A stretch of DNA of 64,000 nucleotides from Smittia aterrima (lineage: Eukaryota > Arthropoda > Insecta > Diptera > Chironomidae): positions 8,876,243-8,940,242 of the forward strand of contig CP093829.1 of NCBI GenBank assembly GCA_033063855.1, written 5' to 3'. A program made the position numbers and the translations under genes. Of this stretch, positions 10,087-22,433 are shown piece by piece. The number at the start of each line of letters is the position of its first letter. Position 1 is the first letter of the stretch. Below the pieces are notes generated by a model. It saw only the letters and a program-made list of their open reading frames with translations, was not told the origin of the DNA and did not search any database.

Positions 10087-13000
10087 ATGGAACCATCAAA
10101 AGATGCTGATTCAATGGTAGTCAAGCCAATTGAATACGCAGCAAGTGAATATTCAGCCTCATCTGAACCGCCACCAGTGAGTAACACAAATTTTTATTTA
10201 TTGCGAAACCAGTTGCCGATGTTATTTCAATGATGATCTCCAAAGTTGATTTCAAACATCGATCGATTGAGATTCTTCTCGAAACGAGCTTTGCTGTTGC
10301 TGCTTAAATTGAGCTGAGTCAATGTTGAAGTAAAAAGCATTAACGGTCTCACGCCCTTAGACGAAAATAGAAACAATGAGCTGCAAAATCCCCCGATTTG
10401 ATTTCTCTTGAGAGCTCAAGGAGAACAAGATAGAGTCGGTGATTTGCTAACTGACGCGAATGACGTTTTTTCTTTTTCTTCGCTACAAAACGTCTATTTT
10501 CTCTTAAGCTTTGCAGGCTAATGAAAGTCACAAAACTTCATTAGCCGCCTGAGACGATCGCGATGGGATTTCGCTGAATAAGCGGCTCATCGTTTTCGTT
10601 TTCTCTGAAAACCAGAATCATGTGATCAACAACACTCAACTCATCGTGCGCTCTTTCTTTCTCCTCTGCGGTTGTTCCGGTTGCTTCAAAACCTCACATC
10701 GCAACAACCTATGGCGATTTTTTATTATCGAGATCTTTTTATAATTGTTTACGACTGAAAAATCACGTTGATGATGAAGCCACAATTGGAAAACTTTTTG
10801 ATGAACCAATCCGCTGGGTCGTCGTCGTCGTCTACCTTCACTTTCAGTCGCACTCGGCGACTCTGACGTAAACAAAAATAATAATTTGCGGTGTAAAGCG
10901 GATCGAGGTGATGTTTGTTTTTGTCTTTTCAAAACTTCTTAGATTCAATGTCAGTCACCTCAGAATTTACCTTAAAAACCGAATCAAATCAACCAGAAGC
11001 TTGAGAAAGCAATTTGAAGTCAACCTCAAATGTTATCTCACAAAATGAATTGTTTGAAACTAGCTATTGTGCTTTTTAATACGCAATAATCTGGTCTCGG
11101 GTCGTTGTCAGACATTTCAAGCTTCAATCTTGATGAAGCACGACCGTTGATAAAACCTTGAAGAGAAAGAAATGAAAACATAAACTAAATTTCCACGCTT
11201 TTCGTGTCGCAACTTTCCTCAGCAGTAAGAGAAGAAGATGAAAAGACATTCTGATGAAATTTCTTTTTCTTCAGCTCCAGTGAGCAATTATGCAGATTTT
11301 GTGGTGCAAATCACTGATTCATTTTTTTTTATTGTTTCTCTATTTCTCTCCCCACTGCGGCTTCAAAAATTATTCAATTGTGTAGAAGAAAAACTTTCGT
11401 TTGAAAGTCAACGGACGATTGAAAATATTACGATTTGTTTATGAAATAAGCAAATAGTTGAAATGAAGCGGAAGTGAGTAATCAAAGGTTTTGGGTTGTT
11501 TTTATTTGGTCGCGACAAAGTTGGCCAATGCGATCTCATGTGTCAAATAATGATGATTTCATGCTCCACTACACTGATGTGTTTGAAATGATCTTCATGC
11601 TTTGAATGCGCGTGAAAGCAAAAAAATATTTTGTTAACGCCTTTTTAGATCTTCTTGTGAATTCAATTCTTAGAAAATTTGTTCACATCTACGTATCAAC
11701 GAAAATCAGCATCAAGTTGATCGGCAAACTTCTAAAGTTTGTTCTCGGCAAATTGATCGTGACGAGTAAACATTTGGTCATCAATTTTCGTTCAAATTAG
11801 CACAGAGGCTCCCGTGATGATATTTTTTTTCGCAAATTACTTTGGAATAAACAATTACCTCGAAAACACTGCGTCACAGCGAAGACTTCGTCTTGTCGTT
11901 CGAAAACAACATCAAAGACCTTTGTTTGCTATGGAATTAACTCGACTTTCGCATTTTTAAAAATTTTGCTTTCACCTTGAGCCGAACGACAAATCGCGAT
12001 GCTTCAAACTTTTGTTTAATTGGCAAAATATATTTTACAAATATTTGAAATCTCTTCAAAGTTTTTGATGAAAAGTTTTCGCTTGAAATGCAAAAAAGTG
12101 TCGACAAATTTTGTTGTTTTCATTTCGAAAATGAAAAAATTTTGATAAACGAAAATGTTTGACTCGGTCATGTAAATTAACTTCATTCAGATCGGATCTA
12201 TTTCTCGTCTCTAATTTTACATATGCCGGGGAGATAATCTTCTGTGTTTCCTGGAACTTAATTAACCAAAAAAGCCAAAACACTTTGAAACAATGGGGAA
12301 AACTTTCAAGCTTTTAAATGACACGCGAAACTGTTTTTGTTGTTTTGAGCGCATCGCAGTTCACCGCATGAGTTGGAAAATTTCATTTCCTGGACTTGGT
12401 TTCATGTTTTTAGCAAATTGCATTTAAAAATAGAAATTATAAAAGAAATTTAATTGAAGTTTAAAGCTTCGACAATCAATATTTGATTCATTCGCGTCCA
12501 TTGAACTGTTTTTAAAGTTTGCGTTTCAAATTTATTTATCTCTCATCATCATCACGCGTCCGCCATTTTACGAAATTTACTCACAAACTTTTGCATGTTT
12601 ATCGATTGAAGTGACCTTCAAAGCTCGTAAAGTTATTCTCTAGCTGCTGTCTCATGAAAAATTACGGTTCCCAGCGATTAAGCCGGCGTTTCATTCCCAT
12701 TACAATCAAAGATAATAATCAAATTGCTGATTAATTATTTGATGAGCGGAAAAGCAATATTATAAGACTTTTCGCAAATCACTCGACTCGTTGTAATTTG
12801 GCCGGAGCTTCAGTTAACTCGAGGGAAAAGTTAATCTACGTCAAAACAAATCGAATAGTTTAAGAGAGCAAAAGGTGATTTCAATGAGCAAAAGAGTTCA
12901 GAGAATAAAGAATCAGCAATGGAAACAGTCGAAAATAATTCAGAGAAGGTCTTGAAATAGCATCAACTGAATTAAAATTTAAATATTAATTTCTTCTTTT

Positions 13001-15786
13001 CCTTCTTTTCAAAGGCTTACAGACTGCGTCAAGCAAACTCAGTGAAAATCGCGAAGATCGTCGCCTTCACTGTGATCCTTTCATCCTTCATCTTGGGATC
13101 GTTCTTGTTGGCATCAACTTATCTCCAAGCTAAGTCAACATGTGATCAAGTGTCAGCGTTAGATGCCATCTTGGACAAAGAACTTTTGTTGGAAACAATG
13201 CAACAGGTAAGAGAGGAGCTTCTAATTATTTAAGAATCTTAATTAAACGAGCGAATCGTTTACGTCAATCCTTAATATCTTCGTCGTGCCTTCGTTCAAT
13301 TAGAATCTTTAAATGAATGTTGACGTTTATTGCGTGTTAAAGTTTGATGTGTTAATTTAGAGTTAACAATACGCTAATTTCATCTATCAACTCTGCGAGA
13401 ATCGACAAATTCGTGATTGATGCTCCGATGAGTTCTTTAAAAACAAGTTTTTTTTTCGCGAAGGGAAATTTCCATTGAGATTCTGATTCACGTTCGATCT
13501 TTAGACTTTGATTTAGGAATTTTCCCATGAGAATCTTTTCTAATTAAAACTTCGACTCTGATTCAGATTAAATAAGATTCTCAAAGTGCTTCCGAGTCGA
13601 TAACATAATTATTTGAAGAAATTACATAAAAAAAACTTCTTCGCATCGACCGCAGTTGAAAATTATTCAAAGCACGATTTTCACAGAAAAATTTCCAAAC
13701 ACTCCAATCAACCATTGAAAAGTAAAGAGAAACGCTGTTTTGAAAGCGAAAACATAATCGAATGTAATGTCAGAGATACAATGAGAAGAATTCAATGTTA
13801 AAGTGAATGCAACTCAATTTGCGAATGTAAATTATGTGATCACGACTGTAAGACTCGTAAGTGTGTTTATTTAGAGCCCGTTACTTCAAATCCATTCTTC
13901 TAAGCTCTCGAAAATGTGCAACAACACGAATCTTTCCTCACACTTTGGCTGTTGTTAGCTTAACAAGCTTGACACTTAAAATGAGCTATTCTATTCAAAA
14001 TTCAACCCTCGCTGATTCTCTTAATAATTTTTTTGAAGTTAAGTGATTCAGTTGAAAGCGAAACGCATGTTTGCTTTAACTCTTTTTTGAGATTGACACA
14101 ACATGCAAGTTGCAAGAGAGAGAGAAAAGTTTAATTTTCGGTCACGAATATCTCGAGAAAGAGAAAGTAAAACTCGAAACAGAAAACAAAACACTAAGTC
14201 TCTTGCTCGGTTTTAATTTCAGGATTCACCTCAATCAGAAGCTTTGCTTTCACAAGACGCCTCCGACAACATGCAAGACTTGAGCAAAGACGAGATGAAC
14301 AAGCCAAACAAGAAGGATGACGCTAATCCTGATGATGTTGAGAATATCAACGGAGAACACAACGAAGATGATTCCGATGACATCGATGCTGAAATGAAGC
14401 GAGTGCACATCAAGTTGCCATTAGACTTTGACCTTAGCGAATTGGCTCACAACATTATGATGAATAATCAAAAGTCTCGCATGAACTGCGTTGTTGAACG
14501 TCGTCGTACAGAAAAAGTCGACGAGCCTCAAGCAATGGATCCATTCCGAGCTTTGTTAAACGAACCAACGAAAGAAAAGGTCACCGGAGAGCGTCTCTCA
14601 ATCTTCTGCGAAACCGGAGTGCCAAAGTGAGTTCGTCAGTTTTTTTTTATGATTTTGAAGTTTCAATTTGAAATTTCAATTTGAAATTGTTTCAGGGAAG
14701 AGGAGCCTGAGCCAGTCGTTCATATCCGCAGAATCGTCATGCCATTCCCAATGCACAGATTCACACCTCAAATGGGACCACAATTCCAACCTGAGTCAAT
14801 GATGCCACCACAATTCCAGCAAGGGCCACGTTTCCCACCTCAGTTCCCTCCTCAGTTCATGCCACAAAATCACATGAGCATGATGCAACCACAAATGAAC
14901 ATGCCAGCACCTCCAATGAACTTCCAACAACCACCAATGAATTTCCAACCAGCTCAAATGAACTTCCCTCAACAAGCTCAAATGAACTTCCCTCAACAAC
15001 AAGCTAGAATGCCATTCCCACCACCTCAAGCACTTCGCTTCGCAGAGCAACAGCTTCCACCAGTTCCAGCTCAAAGCATGAGCCCACCAAGACCAGAAGT
15101 GCCTCAGTTCCGTTTGATCAACCCGGAACCACAAACTCCACAAGTTAACATTGTAGAGCGCCCTCAATCGCAGTCTGTCGAACAAGCTGCTCAACCTGAA
15201 TTCCGCATTCAACTTCGTAGAATTCAACTTCCAGGACAGATCACTGACATGTTTCCTTTCTTGAGAAATGAAATCAACAAGGAGAATGAAGCTCCTCGTT
15301 CGAATGTTCGAGTTCAACAAATGCCATTGGCTGTCGCCCTCTCAAAGGTTGGAATCACCCCAGAAGACTTGACAAACATTCAACGCATGGCTGAAGAGAA
15401 ATTCCAAGAACACATTCGTGAACTTGTTGCTGACGAAGACGGCGACTCGTCTGAATCGGATTCAACTCAATCAGAGGAAGACTCAGATATGCAGACAGCA
15501 GCTCCTGAACAAGAAGAGGCAGCAGCTAAGAAGGAAGTTGCTCAAGAAATTCATGAAGCTTCATCTCAACAACAATCCGAAGAACAAAACCAACAAATCT
15601 TAGCTCTTGGACGGTCAAACTTCGGTCGTAGCTTGAACCCAGTTCAACTTCCAGCTCACATGACTGAAAACTCTGAGATCCATGAAGCTGAAAGATCAGA
15701 GCGTGCTGCTTGTAAGTTTCCCTTTCTCTCTTCGATTTCAAAATGATCTTGACTTTCATTTAATTTCAGTTGTGCAACCACGATAA
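10087..15786 (+). CDS. Single-pass membrane protein with Met/Pro/Gln-rich region
   Basis: Five exons: 10087-10176, 13015-13206, 14223-14626, 14696-15711, 15770-15786, giving about 572 aa with closed phases. The N-terminus (about 44 aa) ends in a basic stretch, YRLRQANSVKIAKI. One strongly hydrophobic helix follows (about residues 45-67) with no cleavable signal. By the positive-inside rule this suggests a type II protein with its long C-terminal part outside or in the lumen. After the helix come an acidic region, a Met/Pro/Gln-rich region with repeated MNFxQ units (about 14739-15060), and a Glu/Ser/Gln-rich acidic tail. The first intron is 2.8 kb, the second 1.0 kb. AATAAA lies at 15893. No enzyme domain is seen and I do not recognise the family with certainty. 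It may be insect-restricted. Confidence 0.8.
10177..13014 (+). other. First intron of the Met/Pro/Gln-rich membrane protein gene
   Basis: 2.8-kb intron bounded by CCACCA|GTGAGT and TTTTCAAAG|GCTTAC. No open frame inside resembles a protein family. By size it is the most likely place for transcriptional control elements of this gene, but no specific element was recognised. Confidence 0.6.
13207..14222 (+). other. Second intron of the Met/Pro/Gln-rich membrane protein gene
   Basis: 1.0-kb intron (CAACAG|GTAAGA to TTAATTTCAG|GATTC). It contains a short GA-repeat near 14115 and nothing else recognisable. Confidence 0.6.
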
Positions 15787-16416
15787 ACGATCATCGACGT
15801 GTGTGAGACAATAAATCGTAACCATTACCTACAATTTTCCTTTCGCTATCAAACAAGAAAAATAATTAAAATATCAAATATTTTGAACAGATAATAAAAC
15901 GAAAGATTTAGAAATGGAAATGAAAATAAAAAATGTGATGAAAATATTTATCGAAGCACCCACAAAATAAATCTAATGTTTAACACAAAGTCGTCTCATT
16001 CAGTTAAACTGATAAATTGCGAATGATTCGGGAAATATTGCGGATTACCAAGAGCCGTGCTTACGAATATAGCTTTTAAAGAAAAATGTTGTAAAATGTT
16101 TTAAAATGTTTTGTTGGTCGTCCAAGAGAAATAAAATTTATTTTTTTGAAATCTTTTGAGCTTAAACTTTCTTCTTTGATTTAGAAATCTTTTGTCGAAA
16201 ATGAATTGAGTTCAATTAAATGTCAAAATGATTTTAAATTTCGTCATTTTATTGATGACAAGTTTTTTTCTATTTTGTGATACATTAAGGAGATGTCCCT
16301 TCTAAGTGAATGACTTAAATAATTTTATTCTCTACAAAGAAAAGACGACTTTCCTTTTTTCTTAAATTAAGAAACAATTTTAAATTAGCTAATTACATTT
16401 CCAAGAAGTCAAAAGT
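15787..16416. other. Convergent 3' flanks
   Basis: Gene-free 630 bp shared by the 3' ends of two convergent genes. A plus-strand AATAAA (15893-15898) serves the membrane protein gene, and a minus-strand AATAAA (16329-16324) serves the TMEM145-like gene. AT-rich, nothing else seen. Confidence 0.6.
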
Positions 16417-19063
16417 TTACTGCGCTGACTTTTTCACAGCAAACAAATGTCGCGGAACGTTTGAGAGAGCAGGCAACTCGTTGATCGTTCCACCGTTTTG
16501 AAGATTGTTGGGAATCTGAAGAGGTTCAAGAATAATTTTGTTTGGAATTTTGTTCTGCACTTTGAAAGGATTTTCTTTGAAAATTGGTGCAAGCTCAGGA
16601 GGAGAGTTCGGCTTTTGTGTTTCAAGCGGTTGCAGTGATCCATCAGTTGGCGTCGTTGAGACGTCGTTCGAATTAGGACTTGCAGAGGCGTCCAAGGAAA
16701 GATGACCCGAGTCGTTATCTTGACTGCTGTAGCGTGATGAGAAGCCATTTCTCAAGCTCGAGCGAGCTTCACCTTCGATGCTTTCAAAACTTTTGTCAAT
16801 TCCTTCAGCTGATTCTTGTTTAGCAATTCCGCTCTCAGTTTCATGGCTTATTCCGATATCATCGTCTTCTTCATCATCATCATCGTTCAAGGTGTCGTTG
16901 CCGTAAATTTTGCTGTTCATCAACGTCGGAGGTCCATTCGTTGGTGAGGGTAAGCGACGATGAATGCTTTTCGATGGAAAACATTGTTGCGGAACTGAAA
17001 CTGGGCCACTGTTTCGGAAATATTCGACATCACGCACGAAGCTCGAGTTATAAATTCCATTTCCATTTGTAATAAAATCTTCAGTTCGTCGAGACAACGG
17101 AATGATGATCGTCGCATCGGGAGCTCCTGGTTCGTAAGTATGTCTCGGATAATCAGCTCCGTCGTCATCTTGACTTGCGATGCCAATGTGATTGGTTTTC
17201 ACGTGATAGGGAAATGATTTGTTAGCTCTCGAAGGCCAGGTCAACCAAAGAAATGCTGCGTGTCCACAAAACGCTACGAAAGCGTACACAATGAAAACTA
17301 CAGACTCACGAACCTTGAATGGAAAATAAATTGAGAACGGAAATGAAAACAGCAATCATTGAAATTACTGTCGACCTACCCAAGGATCTAGAAAGCTGAC
17401 GATCATAAAAATCAGAATCGGTCCTGAGAGAATCCAAATCGAGCCAAGCAAACCAAAGGGGAAATAGAAATGTCGTTTCTCCGGAAATTTCTTTGTAGTC
17501 GTCGTGCAAGAAATTATGAAGAAAGCCCAAGCAAAGCATCTGAGACCAGCAAGAGCGTAACCAGCAGCTGATTCATATAAATTGAGAACATCTCCAGGAT
17601 CGAAAGCCTTGGACGAGGGAAAATTAAAATTCTGAACTTTGATTGTTAATCAACTCACCTCCGACTGATAAATGTAAAGAGAAATGTAAACGACAATGTA
17701 GAGATTAATGAACACAGTGATTTTTACAGTTGATCCAGTTGACAAGCGAGCTCTTGTGATCGTGTAACCTTTCGCCATCAAAAGCATGAGAAGAAGAAAA
17801 GCAATCTCACTTGCTCCAGTAAAAAGCCCGCCAAAGATTGTAAACGGTCCGATGCCTGACACAGCGTATTTCGCCCAAGTGACTGAGTTGAGGAGCACTC
17901 CGCTCCAATGAAGCATCGCACTCAAAGTAAACAATCGATAAGTACAGTGATAGAGATGACGAGTCTTCAACTCAATTGCGCAAGCGAAGATCGCGAGAAG
18001 AAGAAACGTGTAGACGACAATTGAAACGAGAATGACTGGAGGAATATCTGAAAGAAAATTATTTTCGTAGTCGGAGTTGAGAGAAATTAAAAGTTGAGCT
18101 TACACATTTCATCAGCAGAGAAGTGTTCATGCCAAAAATCTCCCAGAGCTCCATTTGTCATTCTAAACTTGAATCTCACGTCCATTCCTTTCGTACTTCC
18201 ACAGTTCGCTAAGACGATGTACCACCATCTCTGTCGAGCGCTTTTAAATCCTCCAGCGTTATGACAAGAAACGAAAATCGTTTGCTTTCTTTCTTGATCA
18301 AAGAATCTTGGAGTGATTTGTCGCTTTGTTCGATTTGAGTCGGATCCTTCAAACATTTCTTCGACGTAAGTTCGGTATTCCGTTGTGTTCTCGAGATTGT
18401 TGTTTTGTGTCTCTTGATCGTAAACCATTGTTTTGTAGTTGGTCATGTTAAAGTCCTCGATATCGACGTCAGTAAAGTTTTCAGAGTCAAATGCAGTTGA
18501 ACTGGAGAAATCAATTGAAGAAAAAGACGTTGACTGAGGAATCTGAGTTGTTGTCTTCAAGAACTGATCGAAATAAGTCGAATCTTCTGATTTCTTTGAA
18601 GTCGCTTGAGTTGGTCTTGGCGTCGTCGAAGAGGTTGATGATGACGTAGAAGCCGCTGCAGCTCTCAATCCACATCCTGATTTCAAAAAATGTGGAGACT
18701 TCGATGAAAGCGTGACGATCTGATTATCATCAGGAGACAGAACAGAAACCTTATCGTAACACGACTTTGACGTTTTGTAAACTGAATGCCATTGATGAGG
18801 TTCATCGTAGTAAAGCAAAAGTTGAATGTCGCCGTACTTTCTGTCATACTCGATGAAATATTCATATCGACCTTCCTCCGACAAGAAACAGAAACGCGAC
18901 ACAAAAACCCAATCCTAAGATATCAAAAAAGTTTCAATTTTTTTCTCTCCTTCAACTTGCACTCGTCACTCACCTCAAGCGTTTTTATATGACCCTCAAC
19001 ATATTTTCCATAAGCTTTTGCAAAAGTAAGAAGCAAGCACAAGGAAATCGAAACGACGTGCAT
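16417..19063 (-). CDS. TMEM145: TMEM145-like seven-transmembrane protein
   Basis: Five exons on the minus strand: 19063-18974, 18914-18104, 18047-17659, 17607-17380, 17313-16417, about 804 aa. A signal peptide (MHVVSISLCLLLTFAKA) leads a roughly 300-aa ectodomain. The ectodomain has conserved-looking cysteines (SGCGL, VSCHN, ANCGS), a Ser/Thr-rich insert and a dibasic RTKRQ site at about residues 225-229. A seven-helix block follows, about residues 302-540, matching the rhodopsin-like GPCR domain shared by GPR180 and TMEM145. In this family (GOST proteins) it is linked to Golgi or plasma-membrane trafficking rather than proven G-protein signalling. The C-terminal tail of about 260 aa is disordered and contains an Asp/Glu run (DDDDEEDDD). 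The family call rests on helix pattern and overall architecture. The start at 19063 rather than 19108 is chosen because it begins the signal peptide. Confidence 0.8.
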
Positions 19064-19491
19064 CGTTAACTGATAGTGACGCGCACTGGACTGTCCAGTG
19101 ATTTTCACAAACTTCCACTGTTGATAGAAATCAAATGCAGCGGTTAAAGTAAAAATTTTATTGTTGCTTGGTGTCGACTTGGGCGAAATTAAGTTTGACG
19201 AAAAATTTCCATGGAAACGTCGAAATGCAAAACAAATGGGGATGACGCTTTTTTTTTGTGTGCAATCGATTTGATTGTTTGTGGATCACCAAGGATTTTA
19301 CATTTGTTTCTTCTCTAGCAATAAAATGTTGAACATTTAAATTAAATGTTTTATTCGTTTTGTTTTTATTTAACTTCATACGCGTTCATGAGTTTCAAAA
19401 ATCGGGTTTGATTGAGAAGGGAGAGTGTTGTTAGAAAATCAATTTTGTTTATTCATTTCTCATTGCGATTTCCTTAAAGTTAGAAATTTGA
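19064..19491. other. Spacer between DBR1 and the TMEM145-like gene
   Basis: About 430 bp holding the 3' UTR of DBR1 (minus-strand AATAAA at 19453-19448, 39 bp after its stop) and the upstream region of the TMEM145-like gene. No clear TATA or initiator was seen. Confidence 0.5.
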
Positions 19492-21088
19492 TTACTCAGC
19501 TTCTGCGTCCGCGTAAATTTCTTGGTTTCTTCTTTTGAACTTCTTAGCTGGAGCTGCAGCATCTGATTCGTCTTGTGGTTGACTTACGACGGGAACTGGC
19601 TCTGCTGCATCTTTGATTGTTTCTTTAATAGTTTCTTCTTGAGGAATTGTCACAGTTTGATCTTCTTTGACTTCATCATTGCTCTCGAGTTCATCTAAAT
19701 CGATTTCGTCTGTGTTGGAAAATTTGGGTTGAGGCAAAAATGAAGCGAGAGGAGCTCGAGGTGCTTCTGGGGTCACTTGAGCAGCACTTTCCTTAGTTTG
19801 AGAGAAGTTTAATGTTGATGTCGATAAATTTACTTTTGCAAACTTGGCTGCCAAGAAAAGTGGATCATCAACTCCAAGCTTAGAACAGAATTCTGTTGAT
19901 TGCGGATTCAGCTCAACAGTAATTTGCTCGTTTAAGTTTTTGAAGAATTTTCCATCTCTTTGTGGTTCATAAGCCGGAGCAGTCTGAATAAAGTTCTTTG
20001 GAATCTTAAGATTGCCGTTGAACTTCTGAAGAACAAGATCTTTCTCTTGTTGAGATGGCGTGAACTCGAAACGTTGAACATTGTCTTGGGGATCGTCAGG
20101 TCCAGGTTGCAGTGGAAGTTTTGTGAAGTTTCTGCTTACGTTCAACAAATTGTTAGTGAGATGAAGAACTGTAAGCCACTCAAGATCGTATTCAATCTCC
20201 GGCATTTGTCTCTCAACTGAACTGTCATCGTCATTTTCTCCGATTGTGAGGAAGTCGAGGAATTTTCGGTTTGGCAAACATTTGTCAAGTGCAACGAATT
20301 TAGTAAACTCGTTCTCGTCGTGTTGAACTGATGCATCGAAGCGACAATGCATATGAGCTGAATACCAGTAACGAGGCCTTAGAGTCGTCAAAAGATCCCA
20401 ACAAGGTCCGCTGCCCATTCTGCCGTTCTCCATATCTTCTCTGAAGTAAGGTTTGAATCTTAGAAGTTGCTCTTTGTTTCCGTATTCCCAAATCTGATCT
20501 GGCCAATCATGTGACAACATGATATCGATTGGTTTCGTCAATTGTAATAGACGAAACACTTCCAAGCTACGGATTCCGTAGACGCTTCTTGCTGAGCCGT
20601 GATCGTAAGGTGGAAACTCGAAATGACCTTTCTCGAAATTGTAGTCTCTGAAGATTCCTGAGATTCCACCGATTCTGACTCCGTTGACGTTGATGACGCC
20701 TGCATATCCGAGGTAGTAAATGTTTGGAGCAACCCAGCCACCATAAGCAAGTTCCTGAAGATAATTTGAAGCTTCGTGATTGCCTCCAATGAAGATTGTA
20801 AGAATTGGCGCGACTTTTTCTCCGCTGTAATACCTTAAAATAAAAATGATTGTTATCTCTTTGATTCAATGACTTTCGGAAGTTGATGACTTACTTATAG
20901 AACGAGCACATATCAAGATACTTTGGCGGGACCGCCATGCATTGCAGATCTGCTAAGTTTCTTGTACTTTGAAAATCTCCGCAGCAAATCAGTAAATCAA
21001 CCTTTCCTTGCTTCTGTTCGATTGACTGGATCACGGAGTAAATTCGATCCAAATCTCCATGAGCACAGCCTTCTACCACGATTCTCAT
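19492..21088 (-). CDS. DBR1: RNA lariat debranching enzyme
   Basis: Two exons on the minus strand, 21088-20895 and 20833-19492, about 511 aa. This metallophosphoesterase cleaves the 2'-5' branch of intron lariats in the nucleus, letting excised introns be degraded. Metal-binding motifs appear in the usual order: GCAHGDLD (residues 7-14), CCGDFQ (about 36-41), GNHE, LSHDWP and SAHMHCRF. The first ligand is Cys8, with His10, the Cys-x-His substitution typical of Dbr1 rather than the Asp of ordinary phosphoesterases. The catalytic half (about residues 1-250) is followed by the DBR1 C-terminal domain and a variable acidic Pro/Glu-rich tail ending in a basic patch (KKFKRR), a likely nuclear signal. 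Start is at the first Met, MRIVVEGCAHG. It shares its 5' region with divergent ERAL1. Confidence 0.95.
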
Positions 21089-21252
21089 TTTATTTAATTA
21101 ACTTTATTGATTCGATTAAAAAGGAAATGTAGTTTTCGCTTTTGTTTATTTTCGATGCCGGATGAGACTTGGGCAATGTGATCGAATTTTGCCAGCCTCG
21201 TCCCGTGAAGCGTTGCTTTAATTTTTTACAGTCAAATCAAAACAAAACGCAA
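21089..21252. promoter_or_regulatory. Bidirectional promoter region DBR1/ERAL1
   Basis: Only 164 bp separate the two divergent start codons, so both promoters and both 5' UTRs must lie here. No TATA box was seen on either strand, in keeping with housekeeping genes. Confidence 0.6.
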
Positions 21253-22370
21253 ATGTTCATCAAAATGAATTTTCTAAGAATAAGTTTTCATGGACAATTC
21301 AGACTTCTCTCATCTAGAGCATCACGTAAAATAAATGAAGAGGCGAAGGAGAAACTTGTGAAATGCGCTGTAATCGGATTACCAGGAGCTGGCAAATCTT
21401 CTTTTATAAATGCGATTCTTGATCAGCGAGTAAGTTTTGATTTTCTTTAATATTTTCCACGACATCTTAATTCTTCTCATTTTAGGTTTGTGCTGTGTCT
21501 GATAAAGTCCACACAACGAGAACATATTCACAAGCAATCACAAATCGACAAAACTCGCAGATCATCGCATTTGACACTCCCGGACTCGTAAGCAAGCAAG
21601 AGATGAAGAAGTTTAAACTCGACGAGAAGTTTGTTACTGCTTGTCGTCATTCAATTCAAAACTCAAACATCGTCGGAGTAATTCACGATGTCTCGAACCA
21701 TTGGACTCGCAACAGCTTGGATACATTAATTCTGAACTTGTTGAAAGAATATCATCAAACTCCAAGTTTTCTTGTTCTGACAAAGATTGATAAGCTCAGA
21801 AGTAAACGAACGCTCCTCGACTTGGTCAGAGTTCTAACTTGCAACAATTTGTCGCTCGAGAAAGGCAAAATAAAAGATAAACCAGAGACGGCAAAGGAAG
21901 AGATCGTGGACAAAAATCGTGAAATTGAGAAGGTAAACGCTGGTTGGCCTGACTTCAAAGGAGTTTTCATGGTCTCATCGACAACTGGAGATGGAATTGA
22001 TAAAGTTGTTGACTTCATTGAGTCGCAAGCAATCGAGAAACCTTGGGAGTTCAAAAACAATGAAACAACTGATCAAAAGCCTACAGATCTAATTGAACAA
22101 CTAGTGCGAGCAAGACTCCTCGATTACCTTCCTCAAGAAATCCCTTACTTACTTGGAGTTCAACTTGAATATTACAGCGAAGAGAACAACAAAATATTTG
22201 CCAGTGTCATCATAAAATGTGCAAACGAAAGACACGAACGACTCGTTTGTGGAATGTCGGATGGAAAACTTAGACAAATCACAGATCGGATAACATCTGA
22301 TATGATTCAAAGCTTCAAAATGCCGGTTTCTCTTACTATCAGTACAGTCGTAGCTAAAAAGTCCAAATGA
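21253..22370 (+). CDS. ERAL1: GTPase Era-like, mitochondrial
   Basis: Two exons, 21253-21429 and 21486-22370, about 353 aa if the ATG at 21253 is used. A second ATG at 21265 is equally possible. The N-terminus is basic and hydrophobic (FLRISFHGQFRLLSSRASRK), as expected for a mitochondrial import signal. The GTPase motifs are G1 GLPGAGKSS, a switch region with HTTR, G3 DTPG and G4 TKID. The C-terminal 80-90 residues fit the KH domain that binds the 3' end of small-subunit rRNA in Era proteins. The expected role is chaperoning 12S rRNA during mitochondrial small-subunit assembly. AATAAA is at 22390. Its 3' end converges with F-box gene 1, with 63 bp between stops. Copied remains of its last codons occur at 23744. 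Confidence 0.92.
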
Positions 22371-22433
22371 AAAGTCAAATTAAAAGTTCAATAAATATTT
22401 GTTGAGTTCGAATGTATCTACAGGGCTTTTTAT

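Noticed and set aside
14796..15320. 174-aa minus-strand frame rich in Trp, Leu and His
   Set aside because: Antisense shadow of the Met/Pro/Gln-rich exon.
21169..21252. Longer ERAL1 N-terminus
   Set aside because: The open frame begins with TTG. The first ATG is at 21253.
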